Below, in pieces: positions 36,182 to 47,689 of a DNA stretch of 64,000 nt (position 1 is its first letter; the number at the start of each line of letters is the position of its first letter). This stretch comes from Diospyros lotus (taxonomy: Eukaryota > Streptophyta > Magnoliopsida > Ericales > Ebenaceae). The translations under genes were made by a program, and so were the position numbers. Under the pieces are notes generated by a model. The model did no database searches. It had not been told where the DNA came from and was given only the letters and a program-made list of their open reading frames with translations. The stretch lies in NCBI RefSeq assembly GCF_014633365.1, contig NC_068347.1, positions 32,840,116 through 32,904,115 on the forward strand. The letters run 5' to 3'.

Positions 36182-39100
36182 TCAACCAACATCAATGTGC
36201 AGCAAATCCAAACAGTGTTTGAATTTTGCTGTTGACACCACCTTAGTTCCCATGTCGGCTGGATTCTCTTCAGTAGGAACTTTCTGAATGCTTACCTTTC
36301 TTGTTGCAACCTGATCTCTGACATAATGGTATTTTATGTCTATATGTTTTGATCGTTCATGGTACACCGAATTTTTACACAAGTGTATAGCACTCTGATT
36401 GTCACAAAATATGTCAGCATTTCTTACCAGTAAGTGGATTTCAGCTAGTATACCTTGAAGCCAAATGGCTTCCTTAAATGCATCAGTCAAAGCCACGTAT
36501 TCTGCCTCAGTGGAAGACAGCGCAACCAATGGCTGCAACCAAGGTTGTTAAAATCGAGATTTTAAGTGGGATCGACAAAGGGTCCATAAAATCGGATCGT
36601 AAAATCGAATCGTAAAATCGTAAGATTTTAGAGATAATTAAAAATACCCTTTAATTTTTGTAAATATATGTTTATAATAATATAATTTTGTAGAAAATGA
36701 ATTAATATTATTTAATAACTTGATTATTCCTTATTATAATTCAAAAAATGATACTTCCCAAATATAACTCAAAAACTAGCAGGTTGGTATAGGCAATTTA
36801 GAGGCAAAATATAGGTAATTTAGAGGTAAAATATAGCTTAAAATTCTTTAGATGATGCTTCCAATGTCTTCCATTAGATTTAGATTGTAATTTTTTTTTT
36901 TATTTAACATTGATTAAATCAAGTAATATCCCAATTTGGAGTTGTGTGGTCTATTAATTAATTACTTGTTTGTCTTGATTTACTTATGCAATCAATGTTA
37001 AATCAAGTAAAAATTATAATTTAAATCAAGTAAATTGGAACTTATGCAATTAATGTTAGAGATGCTATGTGACATTGGAATTTATGTAATCAATGTTAAA
37101 TCAAGTTCCAATTTAGAGGCAAAATATAACAATTCATTGCATAAGTTCCAATGTCAGATGCTATGTGACATTGAGACGTTAGAAGCATCCTCTAAATTAC
37201 AACTTAAATCAATAGAGGTCTTTGAATCGTAAAATCGTTTGGGGATCTCTGAAGCGTAAAATCGTAAAATCGTACATGTAAAATCGAGATTTTATAGGAT
37301 TTTATCCCAAATTGGATTTTACATGGGATTTGAATCGTTTGGGGGTCTTCGAATCGTAAAATCGTACGCGTAAAATCGGGATTTTAACAACAATGGCTGC
37401 AACTGTGCTTTCCAGCTGATGCAATTACCTCCAAGGGAAAACATATAGGCTGTTGTGGATTTTCTAATGTCACGATCACCTGCAAAATCAGAGTCTACAT
37501 ACCCAACAAGATCAAGATTTTCACCTCTTTTCATATAATTTAACCATACTCCGGTTGTACCTTTAATATATCTCAGAACATATTTCAGTGCATCCCAATG
37601 TGATTTTCCCGAATTAGACATAAATCGGCTAAGCAATGAAATAGAGTATGCAAGGTCAGGTCTAGTGCTTATCATTGAATACATGATAGTCCCTATTACA
37701 TTAGCATAAGGAATATCTTCCATTTTAATATGTTCAGCATCAGTTTTAGGGCATTGAGATTTTGATAAAATGAAATGTCCAGCTAGGGGAGTGTTTACAG
37801 GTTTACAGCCAGCCATGCCAAACTTAATTATTGTTTTTTCCAAATAATCATGTTGATGAATTTTCATAAAATATTTGCTTCTATTCCTTTCAATTTTCAT
37901 ACCAAGAATTTTATTTGCAGGACCTAAGTCTTTCATATCAAAGTTGTCATTTAATTGAGACTTTAAGTTTTTAATTTTAGACTTAGATTTGCTAATCAAT
38001 AGAATGTCATCAACATATAGAAGCAGGTAAACAGGTTCATCAGATATTATAAAGTAAAAACAGGCATCGTAGTTGCTTCTAATAAAACCAGCTTTCAATG
38101 CAAAATCATCAAACTTTTTATACCATTGCTGTGGGGATTGTTTTAATCCATATAGAGATTTTTTAAGTAAGCAAACATGTTCTGGATGAGAAGGATCTAC
38201 ATAGCCAACAGGTTGATCCATATATATAAGTTCTTCTAGGTCCCCATGTAAGAAAGCTGTTTTAACATCTAATTGTTCTAGTTCTAAGTCAAAATGAGCA
38301 ACAATAGCTAGCATCAGTCGAATTGTTTTAAACCTTACAACTGGTGAGAAAATTTCAGTATAGTCTATCCCTTCCCTTTGGGTAAACCCCTTAGCAACTA
38401 GGCGAGCCTTATACCTAATAGGATCAGATTTGTTCATTCCCTCTTTCAGTTTATATAGCCACTTACACTTTACCAACTTATGGTTTTCAGGCTTTGCAAC
38501 CAACTTTCACGTTCCATTTAATTTTAAAGATGCCATTTCCTCATCCATGGCTTGTTTCCATTTTAGGTGTTCACGAGATTTAATGGCCTCTTTATAACAA
38601 GATGGTTCAGTAAATTTCATTTCAGCTCCTGCTAACAGAGCACAGTAAATGAAATCGGCGTAGCCAAACTTAGCAGGTGGTCTTACTTTTCTCCGGCCTC
38701 TATCTCTAGCAAGCTGATAGTTGCTGAGATCTGGATGAGGGGTGTTTACAGCCACCTCTTCAACTTCACTTTCACTATGGTTAGGCTTAGAATTTTCACC
38801 TAAGTGCTCAGAATTTCCACCTAAGTTACTGTCTAATACTGGATCAGACTCCTGAGGATCAGGTACTGTCAGCTGGTCATGAGTACCAGCTCGGTGCTCC
38901 ACATCAATATAATTTCCACCTCTATGTTCATGATGTTCTGAAGTTTCTTCTATTTTATTTGAGGATTTGCAAGGGAAGTTATCTTCATTAAATACAACAT
39001 CCCTACTTATTATAATTTTTACTCCACCTGAAGTCCTATCCCATAGCCGGTATCCCTTAGTCTCTTCTTGGTATCCTAAGAATATACACTTCTTAGATCT

Positions 39101-41071
39101 AGGGTCCAACTTACCCTCTGACTGATGAGCAAAGGCCTCACACCCGAAAACTTTAAGATGATTGTAGGTTAGCTTTCTCTTGGTCCATTTTTCTTCTGGG
39201 CAAACAAGTTTTAATGCGGTTGAAGGACTCCTATTTACTATATATATATGCAGCAGTGTTTAGTGCTTCCCCCATAATGATTTAGGCAAGTTAGTAGTAA
39301 GTAATAAGCATCTAACTTTTTCTAATAAAGTTCTATTCATCCTCTCAGCTACCCCATTTTGTTGGGGTGTATATCTTACTGTTCTCTGCCTAAGTATGCC
39401 TTGGGAACTACAATATTCATTAAATTCTTTGCTGCAGAACTCTAACCCATTATCTGTTCTTAAAATTTTAATTTTTCTTTCTGATTGATTTTCTACTAGA
39501 GTTTTCCATGACTTAAATTTATCTAATGTCTGATCTTTAGTTTTAAGTAAGAAAACCCGGACCTTCCTAGTATAATCATCAATAATAGAGAGACAATACC
39601 TGTTTCCACCTTGAGTAGGTGTCTAAGATGGACCCCAAAGATCTGCATGTAAGTATTCTAGGCATGCCTTCGCAAGGTGAGTTCCTTTAGGGAAGCTCAA
39701 CCTGCGTTGCTTGCCAAGGATACATGACTCACAGAAATTTATAGAGTCAAGTGTTAGAGAACCTAGGTAGCCTTGGCTTGATAAAGCCTGCATACCTTTC
39801 AAGCTCATATGACCAACCCTCAAGTGCCATAGATCTGTTCCCTCAGATTTAACAGTGCATGCAGCAGGCAAGTATGAAGAACAGCAACCATTCAAGACAT
39901 ATAAACCATTTTTCTTGGTACCAGAAAGAACTAACTTATCATTCTTAAATACAAACAATAAACCTTTTTCAGCTTTATAAGATAATCCTTGTTCATCTAA
40001 AGTACCAAGTGATATTAGATTTCTTTTTAAATTTGGCACATATCTTACCCCTGTGAGAATTCTTAAGTTGTTGTCATGGAGTTTAAGTGATATGTCCCCT
40101 ATGCCTTCTACTTTGCATGAATGATTGTTTCCCATATAGACTGTTCCCTTTTCATTTTCATCAAAATTATGAAACCATTCTAGGTTAGGACTCATATGAA
40201 AGGAACATCCTGAATCCATAATCCATTCACAAGAGGAAGTTTCAGAAATAGTTAAGACTTCTGCTAAACAATTTGAGGTTCCTACAGGATCAGTCGGGTT
40301 TGCCTTTTGATTTTGTCTCTTTAAGTCATAGCAGTACTTTTTAATATGGCCTTCCTTACCGCAATGATAATATTTCCATTTAGGTTTTTGTTTTCCTTTG
40401 TTATCATTTTTCTTGCCCTTAGAGTTAAATCCATTAGATTGTTCAAAATTAAATTACTTCTTATGAAATTTCCTTTTTGTGAATAGGGCATTACCATGTT
40501 TCTTAGAGGCATTTAATTCTAGTTCTCTAGCCTTTAGCCCTGAAATAACTAATTCAAGTGTAGGGACTATACCAGTATATTGAAGAGCATGTTTTACCAC
40601 ATTATAATCATCAGGTAGAGAATTCAGTAAGATCATTGCTTCACTAGTGTCTCCTAATGCTTGATCAGTTCCCCTAAGAAGAAGAGACAACCTAGTAAAC
40701 TCATCTATGTTTTCATCCATAGACTTAGAGGTGTCCATTTTGAAATTAAATAACAGACCTTTAAGATAAACTAAATTAGGGGCAGCCATAACAGCATATA
40801 AAGATTCTAGTTTATTCCAAAGGTCAAGAGGTGAGGTTATTCCATCTACTTTTCGAATGACACTGTCACCTAGATGCAGAAAAATAAGGTTATAAGCCTC
40901 TTCCTTAATCTCAGCTGTCTGATCTAATTGTTCCCTAGTCTATTTCCTATCATCTGGTTCTAGGGCAATGACCAATTTATAATGTGAGAGTAGAACCCTC
41001 ATCTTTTTCTTCCAACTCCCAAAATTCCCTTTACCATCGAAAACCCCAATATCAAACCTAGTGGTAGTCAT
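36182..41071 (-). pseudogene. Copia gag-pol polyprotein, multiply disabled
   Basis: The frame starts with an ATG at 41071. Gag covers about 41071-40454, with stops at 40940-40942 and 40454-40456. A zinc knuckle near 40330-40370 reads YYHCGKEGHIKKYC, with the first cysteine replaced by tyrosine. The protease begins at MDSGCSFHMSP (40219). Integrase has WHLRVGHMS and CESCILGKQ (HHCC), then TDNG near 39440 and NGVAERMNR near 39350, with a stop at 39623-39625 and indels around 39240-39285. RT (38503-37400) is open with QLDVKTAFLHG and YVDDI. RNase H motifs YVDSDFAGD, TEAEYVAL and CDNQSAIHL are separated by an insertion at 36540-37394. A stop at about 38507 splits the region before RT. Inactive. 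Confidence 0.95.
36540..37394. mobile_element. TIR element inserted in copia RNase H (MULE-like MITE)
   Basis: The reading frame is broken by about 860 bp flanked by the direct repeat CAATGGCTGCAAC (36527-36539 and 37391-37403). A 9-bp Mutator-type TSD would lie within these 13 bp. The ends are inverted: GTTGTTAAAATCGAGATTTT at 36544, against GTTGTTAAAATCCCGATTTT read from the right. Sub-terminal TAAAATCG words are reiterated on both sides, and the centre is AT-rich with internal repeats of 'TTAGAGGCAAAATATA'. No transposase. Confidence 0.85.
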
Positions 41072-41220
41072 CTTGCAATCGGGTACCCTAACCCCTAGTC
41101 ACTATTAGAGATTTTCTCAGTAAACCCATAGTGACTGAATCTCTCATAAAACCCTAAAGGACAGTTACCCAAACACAAACAGAAAACAAACAGCAAGATA
41201 AACAAGGTAATCGATTTAGG

Positions 41221-41232
41221 GCTCTGATACCA
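41221..41232 (-). other. Primer-binding site (tRNA-iMet)
   Basis: The minus strand reads TGGTATCAGAGC one base inside the 5' LTR. This is the canonical copia primer-binding sequence, complementary to the 3' end of initiator tRNA-Met. Confidence 0.95.
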
Positions 41233-41233
41233 C

Positions 41234-41924
41234 TGTTGGGCTGAGACATACATACACACACATACAAATGTCCCAACCACCTCTAACACAGGAAGATAAT
41301 AACAAAGACAGTTCCCACAAAATAGATCGAAGCAGCACAAACATAAAAACAGTAAAAGAGGCACAAGGTTTTTACCGTGGTTCACCCTAAAATAGGGCTA
41401 CGTCCACGTTGAGTTCCTGTTTAAGGGAGCTCACTGCACTATAATAATGATGATAGATATACACCCTCAGCTTGTCAACACTCCATACAAATACAGCAAG
41501 ACAAGTAAGTAAAATAGTAACAGTAATATCTTACAACCATAAACGAGCCAACACACAAGATCTGTAGGACTCAAACAGCGTTGAAGGGGAGGATGACAGC
41601 AGTAGACGGAAGAGATCAGTGAGCGCCAGTGTTTCGCCATGGATCGCAGCTAGGGTTTAAATAGCCACGTGAGAGGATAGGTTCTGGAGAGAAGATCGGC
41701 AGATTTAGGGCTAAGGATGAGATGCGGTTGTAACAAATGAAGACCAAGTCATTTATATGGGAGAGCATTGGATGGGCCACGGAGCTAATAGATCGCGGAG
41801 GTTGCTGAATGGGCCAAGCCCAATTGCCATCCATCCTGCAAGGCCGCGGGAGGTTGCTAAATGGGTCAAGTCCACTAACCTTCCATCCCGCGGCCCTCTT
41901 TGAGTTGGGGCTTCACTATCAACA
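41234..41924 (-). repeat. 5' LTR of the copia element
   Basis: 691 bp, TGTTGGGCTGAGAC to CACTATCAACA on the plus strand, the partner of 35404-36094. Transcription of the element would run leftward from this LTR. Confidence 0.95.
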
Positions 41925-43217
41925 ACAAAGGAGAAAAAAAAAGTATTTTTCTTCAAAAATAATTAAAAAAATTAAATATATCAAGTGACATGCCACCTGA
42001 GTAAAACCACACGCCGATCAAAATTGATTTCAACATTAACTCAAATTGTAACTTATTTCAAAAATTGGCCTCTTCTTGCCAAAATTGAAAATATTGTATA
42101 AAATTGCCAAAACTAAAAAATGTTTAGCCTTTTGGTACTAATAGCCCTTCCTTTTATACTTAACTTGTTGAGTTTAATCACATGTCTTTTACTTTTATTC
42201 TTTGATTACTTTCTTTTATACTTAACTTGTCATGAGTTTAATCACATGCCTTTTACTTTTATTCTTTGATTACTTGTTTAGTTAGGAATTCTTTGGTACC
42301 ACAAGATATTGTTCTTTTTAACTTTTTATCACACAAATAATCCCACAAAACATATTCTTTTAAGGACCAAATCCTTGAACTTAATTCATTTGCTTGATTC
42401 TTACGAAAAGAAATTCAGAATATGTAAAATCCATATAAATTCAAACTTTAAGTAGGAAAAATAACAAAAAATTAAGATAAAAATTAGATAAAATATGTAT
42501 AAAATTAAGCCATATCAATCTTTAAAATTATATTATCGGTAAATGTTAATCTAATGTGTGTTGCTAACATGACTTTTTTATAATAATACACTTTCTCTTT
42601 CTCTTTTTTATGTGTATGTTTTATATGGTGTAGATGACAACTTTATTTTCTCTCAATCAAAGTAAGGACTCAAAATAACAATTTTTAATAATTGAGATAC
42701 AAAATCTTAACATTTTGTATAATAAGGATCCAACGCCATATTTTTTTTAATTATTGTGGGACCACAATAAATCAATCAGTTTATTCAAATACTATCATCT
42801 AGTCATCTATGTGGTGCGTCACTTACAAAAACGGGATAGTTCATACATGTGCTAACATTTCGTTATAGAATTTAAATTAACAATTTTTAATAATTGCGAT
42901 ATCAAATCTTGACATTTAGCACATCAAGGACTAAATGTCATATTTTTTAATTGTTGAAGGGACACCGTATATATTAAGTAAAAGGAAAATGCTAAGTATA
43001 AATACAAATTCTTTTTTTCTATATATGACAGTCTTTATTTTTATTTTTTTTCAGCTCATTTGTTACGTTAGTAAACAACAAGCTATCGTTTTCTTTTATT
43101 CTTAATTAACTTGTTGACTTTAATTGCATGCCTTTTTTCTTTTATTCTTTAATTGTTTAGTTAGGAATTGTTTGGTAGCCGAAGATATTGTCCTTTAAAC
43201 TTTTTCGTCGCATGCGC
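41925..43217. repeat. Repeated modules upstream of the DUF247 gene
   Basis: 42100-42540 and 42880-43210 are two further copies of the module at 34500-35100. Within the first, TTTTATACTTAACTTGT and GCCTTTTACTTTTATTCTTT are themselves duplicated (42150-42220 against 42210-42270). A related partial copy ('ACAATTTTTAATAATTGAGA') sits at 42680. AT-rich and non-coding. It forms the distal upstream region of the gene at 43318. Confidence 0.7.
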
Positions 43218-43241
43218 ATTATAAAGGAAGAACTCTCCTTG

Positions 43242-43250
43242 CATATAAAG
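43242..43250 (+). promoter_or_regulatory. Putative TATA box of the DUF247 gene
   Basis: CATATAAAG lies 68 bases before the proposed ATG. A second TATAAAGG lies at about 43220. The CATATAAAG box and the following leader (GCTTAGAAA...CTTGAAAGAAATACA) are conserved in the pseudogene at 3261-3320. This supports their belonging to the ancestral promoter and 5' leader. Confidence 0.6.
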
Positions 43251-43317
43251 GGCTTAGAAACACTTGAGACTCTTGAAAGAAATACAGAAGAGATTAAAGA
43301 GGAGAAGCTGAAGAACA

Positions 43318-45691
43318 ATGGCCGAGATTAAGGAAGAGAATAAACAAATGCATGATGTGGCGAGTTTTCCGGGAGTGTTTGTAAGTATTTGTACTAGATA
43401 AACTCAGCTCTTAGACAAGTTTAAAAATTTGTGTAAACTCAGCTCTCAGAGAAGTTTAAAACTTTAATCATGAGGTGAAACCATAATATTATAATACCAT
43501 ATTATTGAGAAATGTTTAGTAATATAAAAATACACCTAGATAAACAATAAATAAAATTAAATATCCTTATGAATAGAGTACAAAACTAAAGGACAGTGGT
43601 CTAGATGAAAAACAACCCTGAGATGGCAAAAGCTTTATGTTCCTCTTGTCAAAGATGTTTCTCATGCCAAAGATTTTTTTTTTTTTTTTGTATTTTTTAT
43701 TAGTCCCAAATCCTTCATAACAAAGGATTTGCTTTATGTTAAATTTTCGTTTTAAAGTCATGCATGACAATTACAGGTCTTATGAGTGAGCATTATTGAG
43801 AAATGTTTACACTTCCAAATCAAACCAAAAATTTCAACTAATTTGGTTAGATTATTTGGTTCAGTTTTAGCTATTATCTTTTCAAATTTCAATTTTTGTT
43901 TTTCGAAGATGGCTTAAATATTACTTAATTAATTTAAACATATTAAACCCTAAATTATTAATTAGAAGATAAATGATAGGATAGAATGACCCATCTTAAA
44001 ATGCTAATGATAACAAGGGAGATGAATTTTAGTTAATTTTTACAAAATAGTATATAGGATACTAATACAAGTTATTTAATGTTTCTAGATTACTTCTCTT
44101 CCAGCATTGTACCGCCTGGATGATAAGGGAAGCACTGTGAGTATATATTATTCATACTTTGATGGGATTTTAATGATTAAAACTCTGAAACGTGTTTTAT
44201 AAGTTGAAATTTGTATACTTATTTATTTTAATTATTCATGAATTTCTTTTTGGCAATGAAGCCAAAACTTAATTTTAGTGGTCAGTATTGATCCAAATTA
44301 TTCATGAATTTCTTTTTGGCATTGAATTTCTTTTCACCAAAACTTAATTTTAGGAATTTGCGGATCGGTTGTCACACCGTATTCAGGAAAGGATCAATAA
44401 ACACTGCTTTCTTGATTGGTATGAGATATTGTCGAAGAAAATATATGTCAATAATGTGTTTGTGAGTGACCATAAACCAATAGTGGTCAGTATTGGTCTA
44501 AATTACCGGGACACAATCAAGTCAGAGGTAATGGAGTTCTATAAAATCTCATACATGAAGAGATTTTTTGAGCGTACAAATACTGATTTGAAGGAATTCC
44601 TGAGGGACACTGTCAACTCTTTCATCCCAACAGTATCCATGTGTCAGTCACTCTACAATTGGAATGACGAACTTGATGTGTTGATGGAAATGTTCATCGT
44701 TGATGGTGGCTTCATCATCGAGTTGTTTTGGAGAAACGGCGACATCAAAGGGAATGAATTCGTAGACACTATTCTTATGTCAGAATGGGTTCTGTATGCC
44801 TTCAGTCGAGACCTGATTTTACGCGACAACCAACTGCCCTTCCAGGTCCTCACAATGTTGTTCGAACGTACTGGGCTTTCGGCGAAATTGGATCAACATG
44901 ATAGCAACCACCACCACAAGCTCACCGGATTGGCCTTTAAGTTTCTAGAGCGTATTGTTCCAAACCAGAAACTAGACCACAAGCTTGTCAACATTCACAA
45001 TCCGAATCAGGATCTCCTAAGCACGGTATATGACGGTTTGAGCTGGTTGAGACCCAAAGCTAATAATAATTATAATTCCAACATTGACAAGGATAAGAAA
45101 GATATTGGGGATGAAAAATGGAACTTGGTGAAATCAGCAACTGAGCTTCAAGAGTTTGGAGTTGAGTTCAAAATGGTGGATACAGACAATTTGGTATACA
45201 TAACGTTGAATAAGGGGGTATTGTGTATCCCACGCATACGCATTCGATATGGCACAGCATATTCCATCAACGTGCTGCTCCAGTTTGAGAATAGTATTCT
45301 CCGAAAAGAACCAGGCCAGCCAAGATGCCTTACCGACTACCTATGGTTTATGAATAGTTTGGTGAAATCCCCCAATGATGTTCAGCTACTTCGCCAGAAA
45401 AATATCATCGATAATCTATCGGAGCTACCTGATGATGCCGCCATTCTCAAGTTTCTGAAAGATTTACACGAGTCTCTGATGATCTCTCCCGCTAACTTCA
45501 GCTACAAGGAAATTTGCAGGAATCTGAATGTGCATTGCAGTCATCGGCGAAACAGTTGGTTGGCAAAATTGAAGAGGGATTACTTCAACAGCCCGTGGGC
45601 AATTATCTCCTTCTTTGCAGCTTCCCTATTACTTATTCTCACTGTTGCGCAAACTGGATTTTCTGTTGCCTCCTACTACAATCAAGGCTAG
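43318..45691 (+). CDS. DUF247 domain protein, three exons
   Basis: Proposed exons are 43318-43380, 44089-44136 and 44354-45691. Both introns are phase 0: GTAAGT...CTAG and GTGAGT...TTTTAG. The product is 482 residues, usual for DUF247 (about 400-550). Motifs in order are an N-terminal region ending KPIVVSIG, the MEFYKISYMKRFF helix, IVDGGFIIELF, SRDLILRDNQLPFQVL, a central region with an Asn/Asp/Lys-rich loop, KSATELQEFGVEFKM, WFMNSLVKSPNDVQLLR, then DYFNSPWAIISF and one C-terminal membrane helix. The family signature VSIGPYHHG is changed to VSIGLNYRD. Members are plasma-membrane or endomembrane-anchored plant proteins of mostly unknown activity. Some grass members act in self-incompatibility; nothing here shows that role. 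Exons 1 and 2 are predictions. Exon 3 is secure. Confidence 0.85.
44234..44353 (+). repeat. Intron duplication creating two splice acceptors
   Basis: Intron 2 contains two copies, about 70-75 bp apart, of ATTCATGAATTTCTTTTTGG followed by CCAAAACTTAATTTTAG. The potential acceptors are at 44278 and 44353. Between them sits TGGTCAGTATTGATCCAAAT, which resembles an exon 3 stretch at about 44484. Use of the first acceptor would bring in a stop codon before exon 3, so the second is the productive one. Confidence 0.8.
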
Positions 45692-45764
45692 CTAAATAAT
45701 TAAGTCAAGTGCTCGTACCTTCATCCAACTACTGTTTCTTATACAATAATCTTTTGTGTGTGCG

Positions 45765-45799
<35 letters not shown>

Positions 45800-46975
45800 C
45801 TCCCTTCACAAGATAGGTGCTGCAAGAGTACAGCTCCTTCCAGAATAACTTGAGGCTGTAAGCTAGCTGGCTGGCTGGCTGGCTGGCTGTAGCTGATATT
45901 CTTTGGCTTTAATCTCAGCAGATGGTGGATATGTATAGCTTGCCAGCAGTTCTGGAACTAAATATATATTGGTCATGATGCAATGCACTAGCAGCAGCTA
46001 CAGAATCACGAAATGCAGGTCATGCGTGGTTATTGGCCAAAGGCAAATAATCAACAAATTAAATTATGTTTTCAGAAATATGCTTGATATATGTTATTAT
46101 GCAAAAGGCAGGTTAGAGATGTTAGAAATTAAACATGCACGGACATCGAGGCAGAGCAAAAAAATTCCTCAACTATTACAAAATATGACATTAAGTCATT
46201 CACCTAAAAAACCTCAAGATTCTGTTTTAAACAATTAAAAAGATATTTTTTTAATTCTTGCCATCAATGCGAATGAATAACTCCATTATGTTTGTTCCAA
46301 ATCTATATATACACATATACATCTAGCTCTGTATATATATATATATATATACACAAACACACAAAGGGCCGCGGCCATGGTAGTCACCGCCATGGCCGTG
46401 TCGCCTACACTGGACTCTCTCTCTTTCTGTGTCCTTTTCTTCATCATCTAATTTGCTGTATCTTTAAGCCTTTGTGGGGACTTTCACTTGTCTTTCCACC
46501 ATTAAAGCCACCCACCCCGTCTTTCTTCCTTTAATCTCCAGCCTCAACGCCAACGGTTACTTTTCTCCCTGCATCAACGACTACTCCCCATGCTCCCCAC
46601 AGAGAGAAACTGACCACTTGCAGATTCCCAATCTAGAAAGTGAGAACACACTGACCAATATCGAGATGGATTTCAGCTCCTTCTTGACGTCGCTCAAGAT
46701 TATAAACAGCAGTATGATTAAATGCCAAACGTGAATGCAAATGAATTTTTAACTGTCAAAATTTAGACTTAAGCATTAAACTTGCAATTTGTATTCTGTG
46801 CTTTCATAATTGAAAGGAATAAGGCATGCGAGCAAGAGATTTTTATTATATATCTACCAACAATAATGTGAATTCGAGACAAACTTCACTTCCATGGCGC
46901 TAAAACCAAAACCAGAGTCTCATTCAATAGCAACCACTAGTCGGTCAGGTGAAGCCACAGCTATAGCAATGCATT
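45692..46975. other. Downstream intergenic region
   Basis: It holds (GA)n at 45771-45800, a (CTGG)n tract at about 45863-45885 and (TA)n near 46332-46350. From about 46126 it begins the second copy of the segment found at 7283. 46360-46735 is GC-richer with open frames on the plus strand that carry no recognisable domain. It may be a captured or decayed gene piece. Confidence 0.5.
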
Positions 46976-47183
46976 AGCCCAAACCAACCCCCATTATTCC
47001 CCATATACCTGTGCAGTATATATAGAGAGAGAGAGGGGGGCGCAACCATGGGAAGGGGGTGGGTCTGTGCACTGGGCAGTGTATATATATATATATATAT
47101 AATATATAGAGAGAGGGGGGGGGGGGTTGCGGCCATGGGAGAGGGGTAGGTCTGTGCACTGTGCAATATATATATATATATAT

Positions 47184-47239
<56 letters not shown>

Positions 47240-47330
47240 GGGGGGGGGGGGGGGCTACGGCCATGGCAAGAAAGGGTGATGACCGCAGCCATGGGATGGG
47301 GTGGATCTGAGCTAGCCGCATAACCCAGGG
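46976..47330. repeat. Minisatellite with GA tracts and a 26-base G run
   Basis: Three units of about 100 bp each combine '(TA)n', '(GA)n', a G run, 'GCGGCCATGGGA' and 'GGTCTGTGCACTG'. The last unit carries a long (GA)n tract and an uninterrupted run of 26 G at 47229-47254. Minus-strand frames across it are low-complexity artefacts. The region around the G run may be error-prone in sequencing. Confidence 0.8.
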
Positions 47331-47689
47331 CGAAGTGCACATGAAATGCCAAGTAAATGCCATCTAAATGGAAGAATATAATAACAACAATTAAAATAAT
47401 ATAAAATCATTTTGAATCACTTGTCATGTCACGCACATTAAACGGTGCGTGATGTCTCACACAAACTGATGTAAATGACAAAGATTAAAAATGTATGTTT
47501 TTAATTGTTTAAAAACTAAATCTTAAAATTTTTTAAGTGAGGAACTCAATGTCATATTTTATAATAGATCAAGTACTTTAAGATGTATTAAGCCAAAGGA
47601 AAATGGAGAGTCTCGAATGGATTGAGGACAAATAAGGTAAAAACGAGAAGACATTTTGAAAGCTTAACGTCGCCAGCAACTACATCAGT

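Larger units (their letters stand above)
35404..41924 (-). mobile_element. Full-length Ty1-copia retrotransposon, inactivated
   Basis: Two 691-bp LTRs, a tRNA-iMet primer site and a polypurine tract bracket a gag-pol region in the order gag, protease, integrase, RT and RNase H, which is copia order. Flanking pentamers are GCAAA (left) and ACAAA (right), a 4/5 match. I count about 20 differences between the LTRs (about 97% identity), which implies a fairly young insertion. The Gag start (RFDIGVFDGKGNFGSW) and overall motifs suggest a Tork-like lineage, an inference. Stops, indels and an inserted TIR element abolish coding. Confidence 0.95.

Noticed and set aside
43381..44136. Alternative exon 2 starting at 44105 (TTCTCTTCCAG acceptor)
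   Set aside because: With the strong GTAAGT donor at 43381 this acceptor breaks the frame or meets a stop. The CTAG acceptor at 44088 keeps all junctions in phase 0.
46292..46734. Small host gene suggested by GC-richer open frames
   Set aside because: No domain, no convincing splice or start context, and neighbouring low-complexity DNA. Recorded only as a possible decayed fragment.
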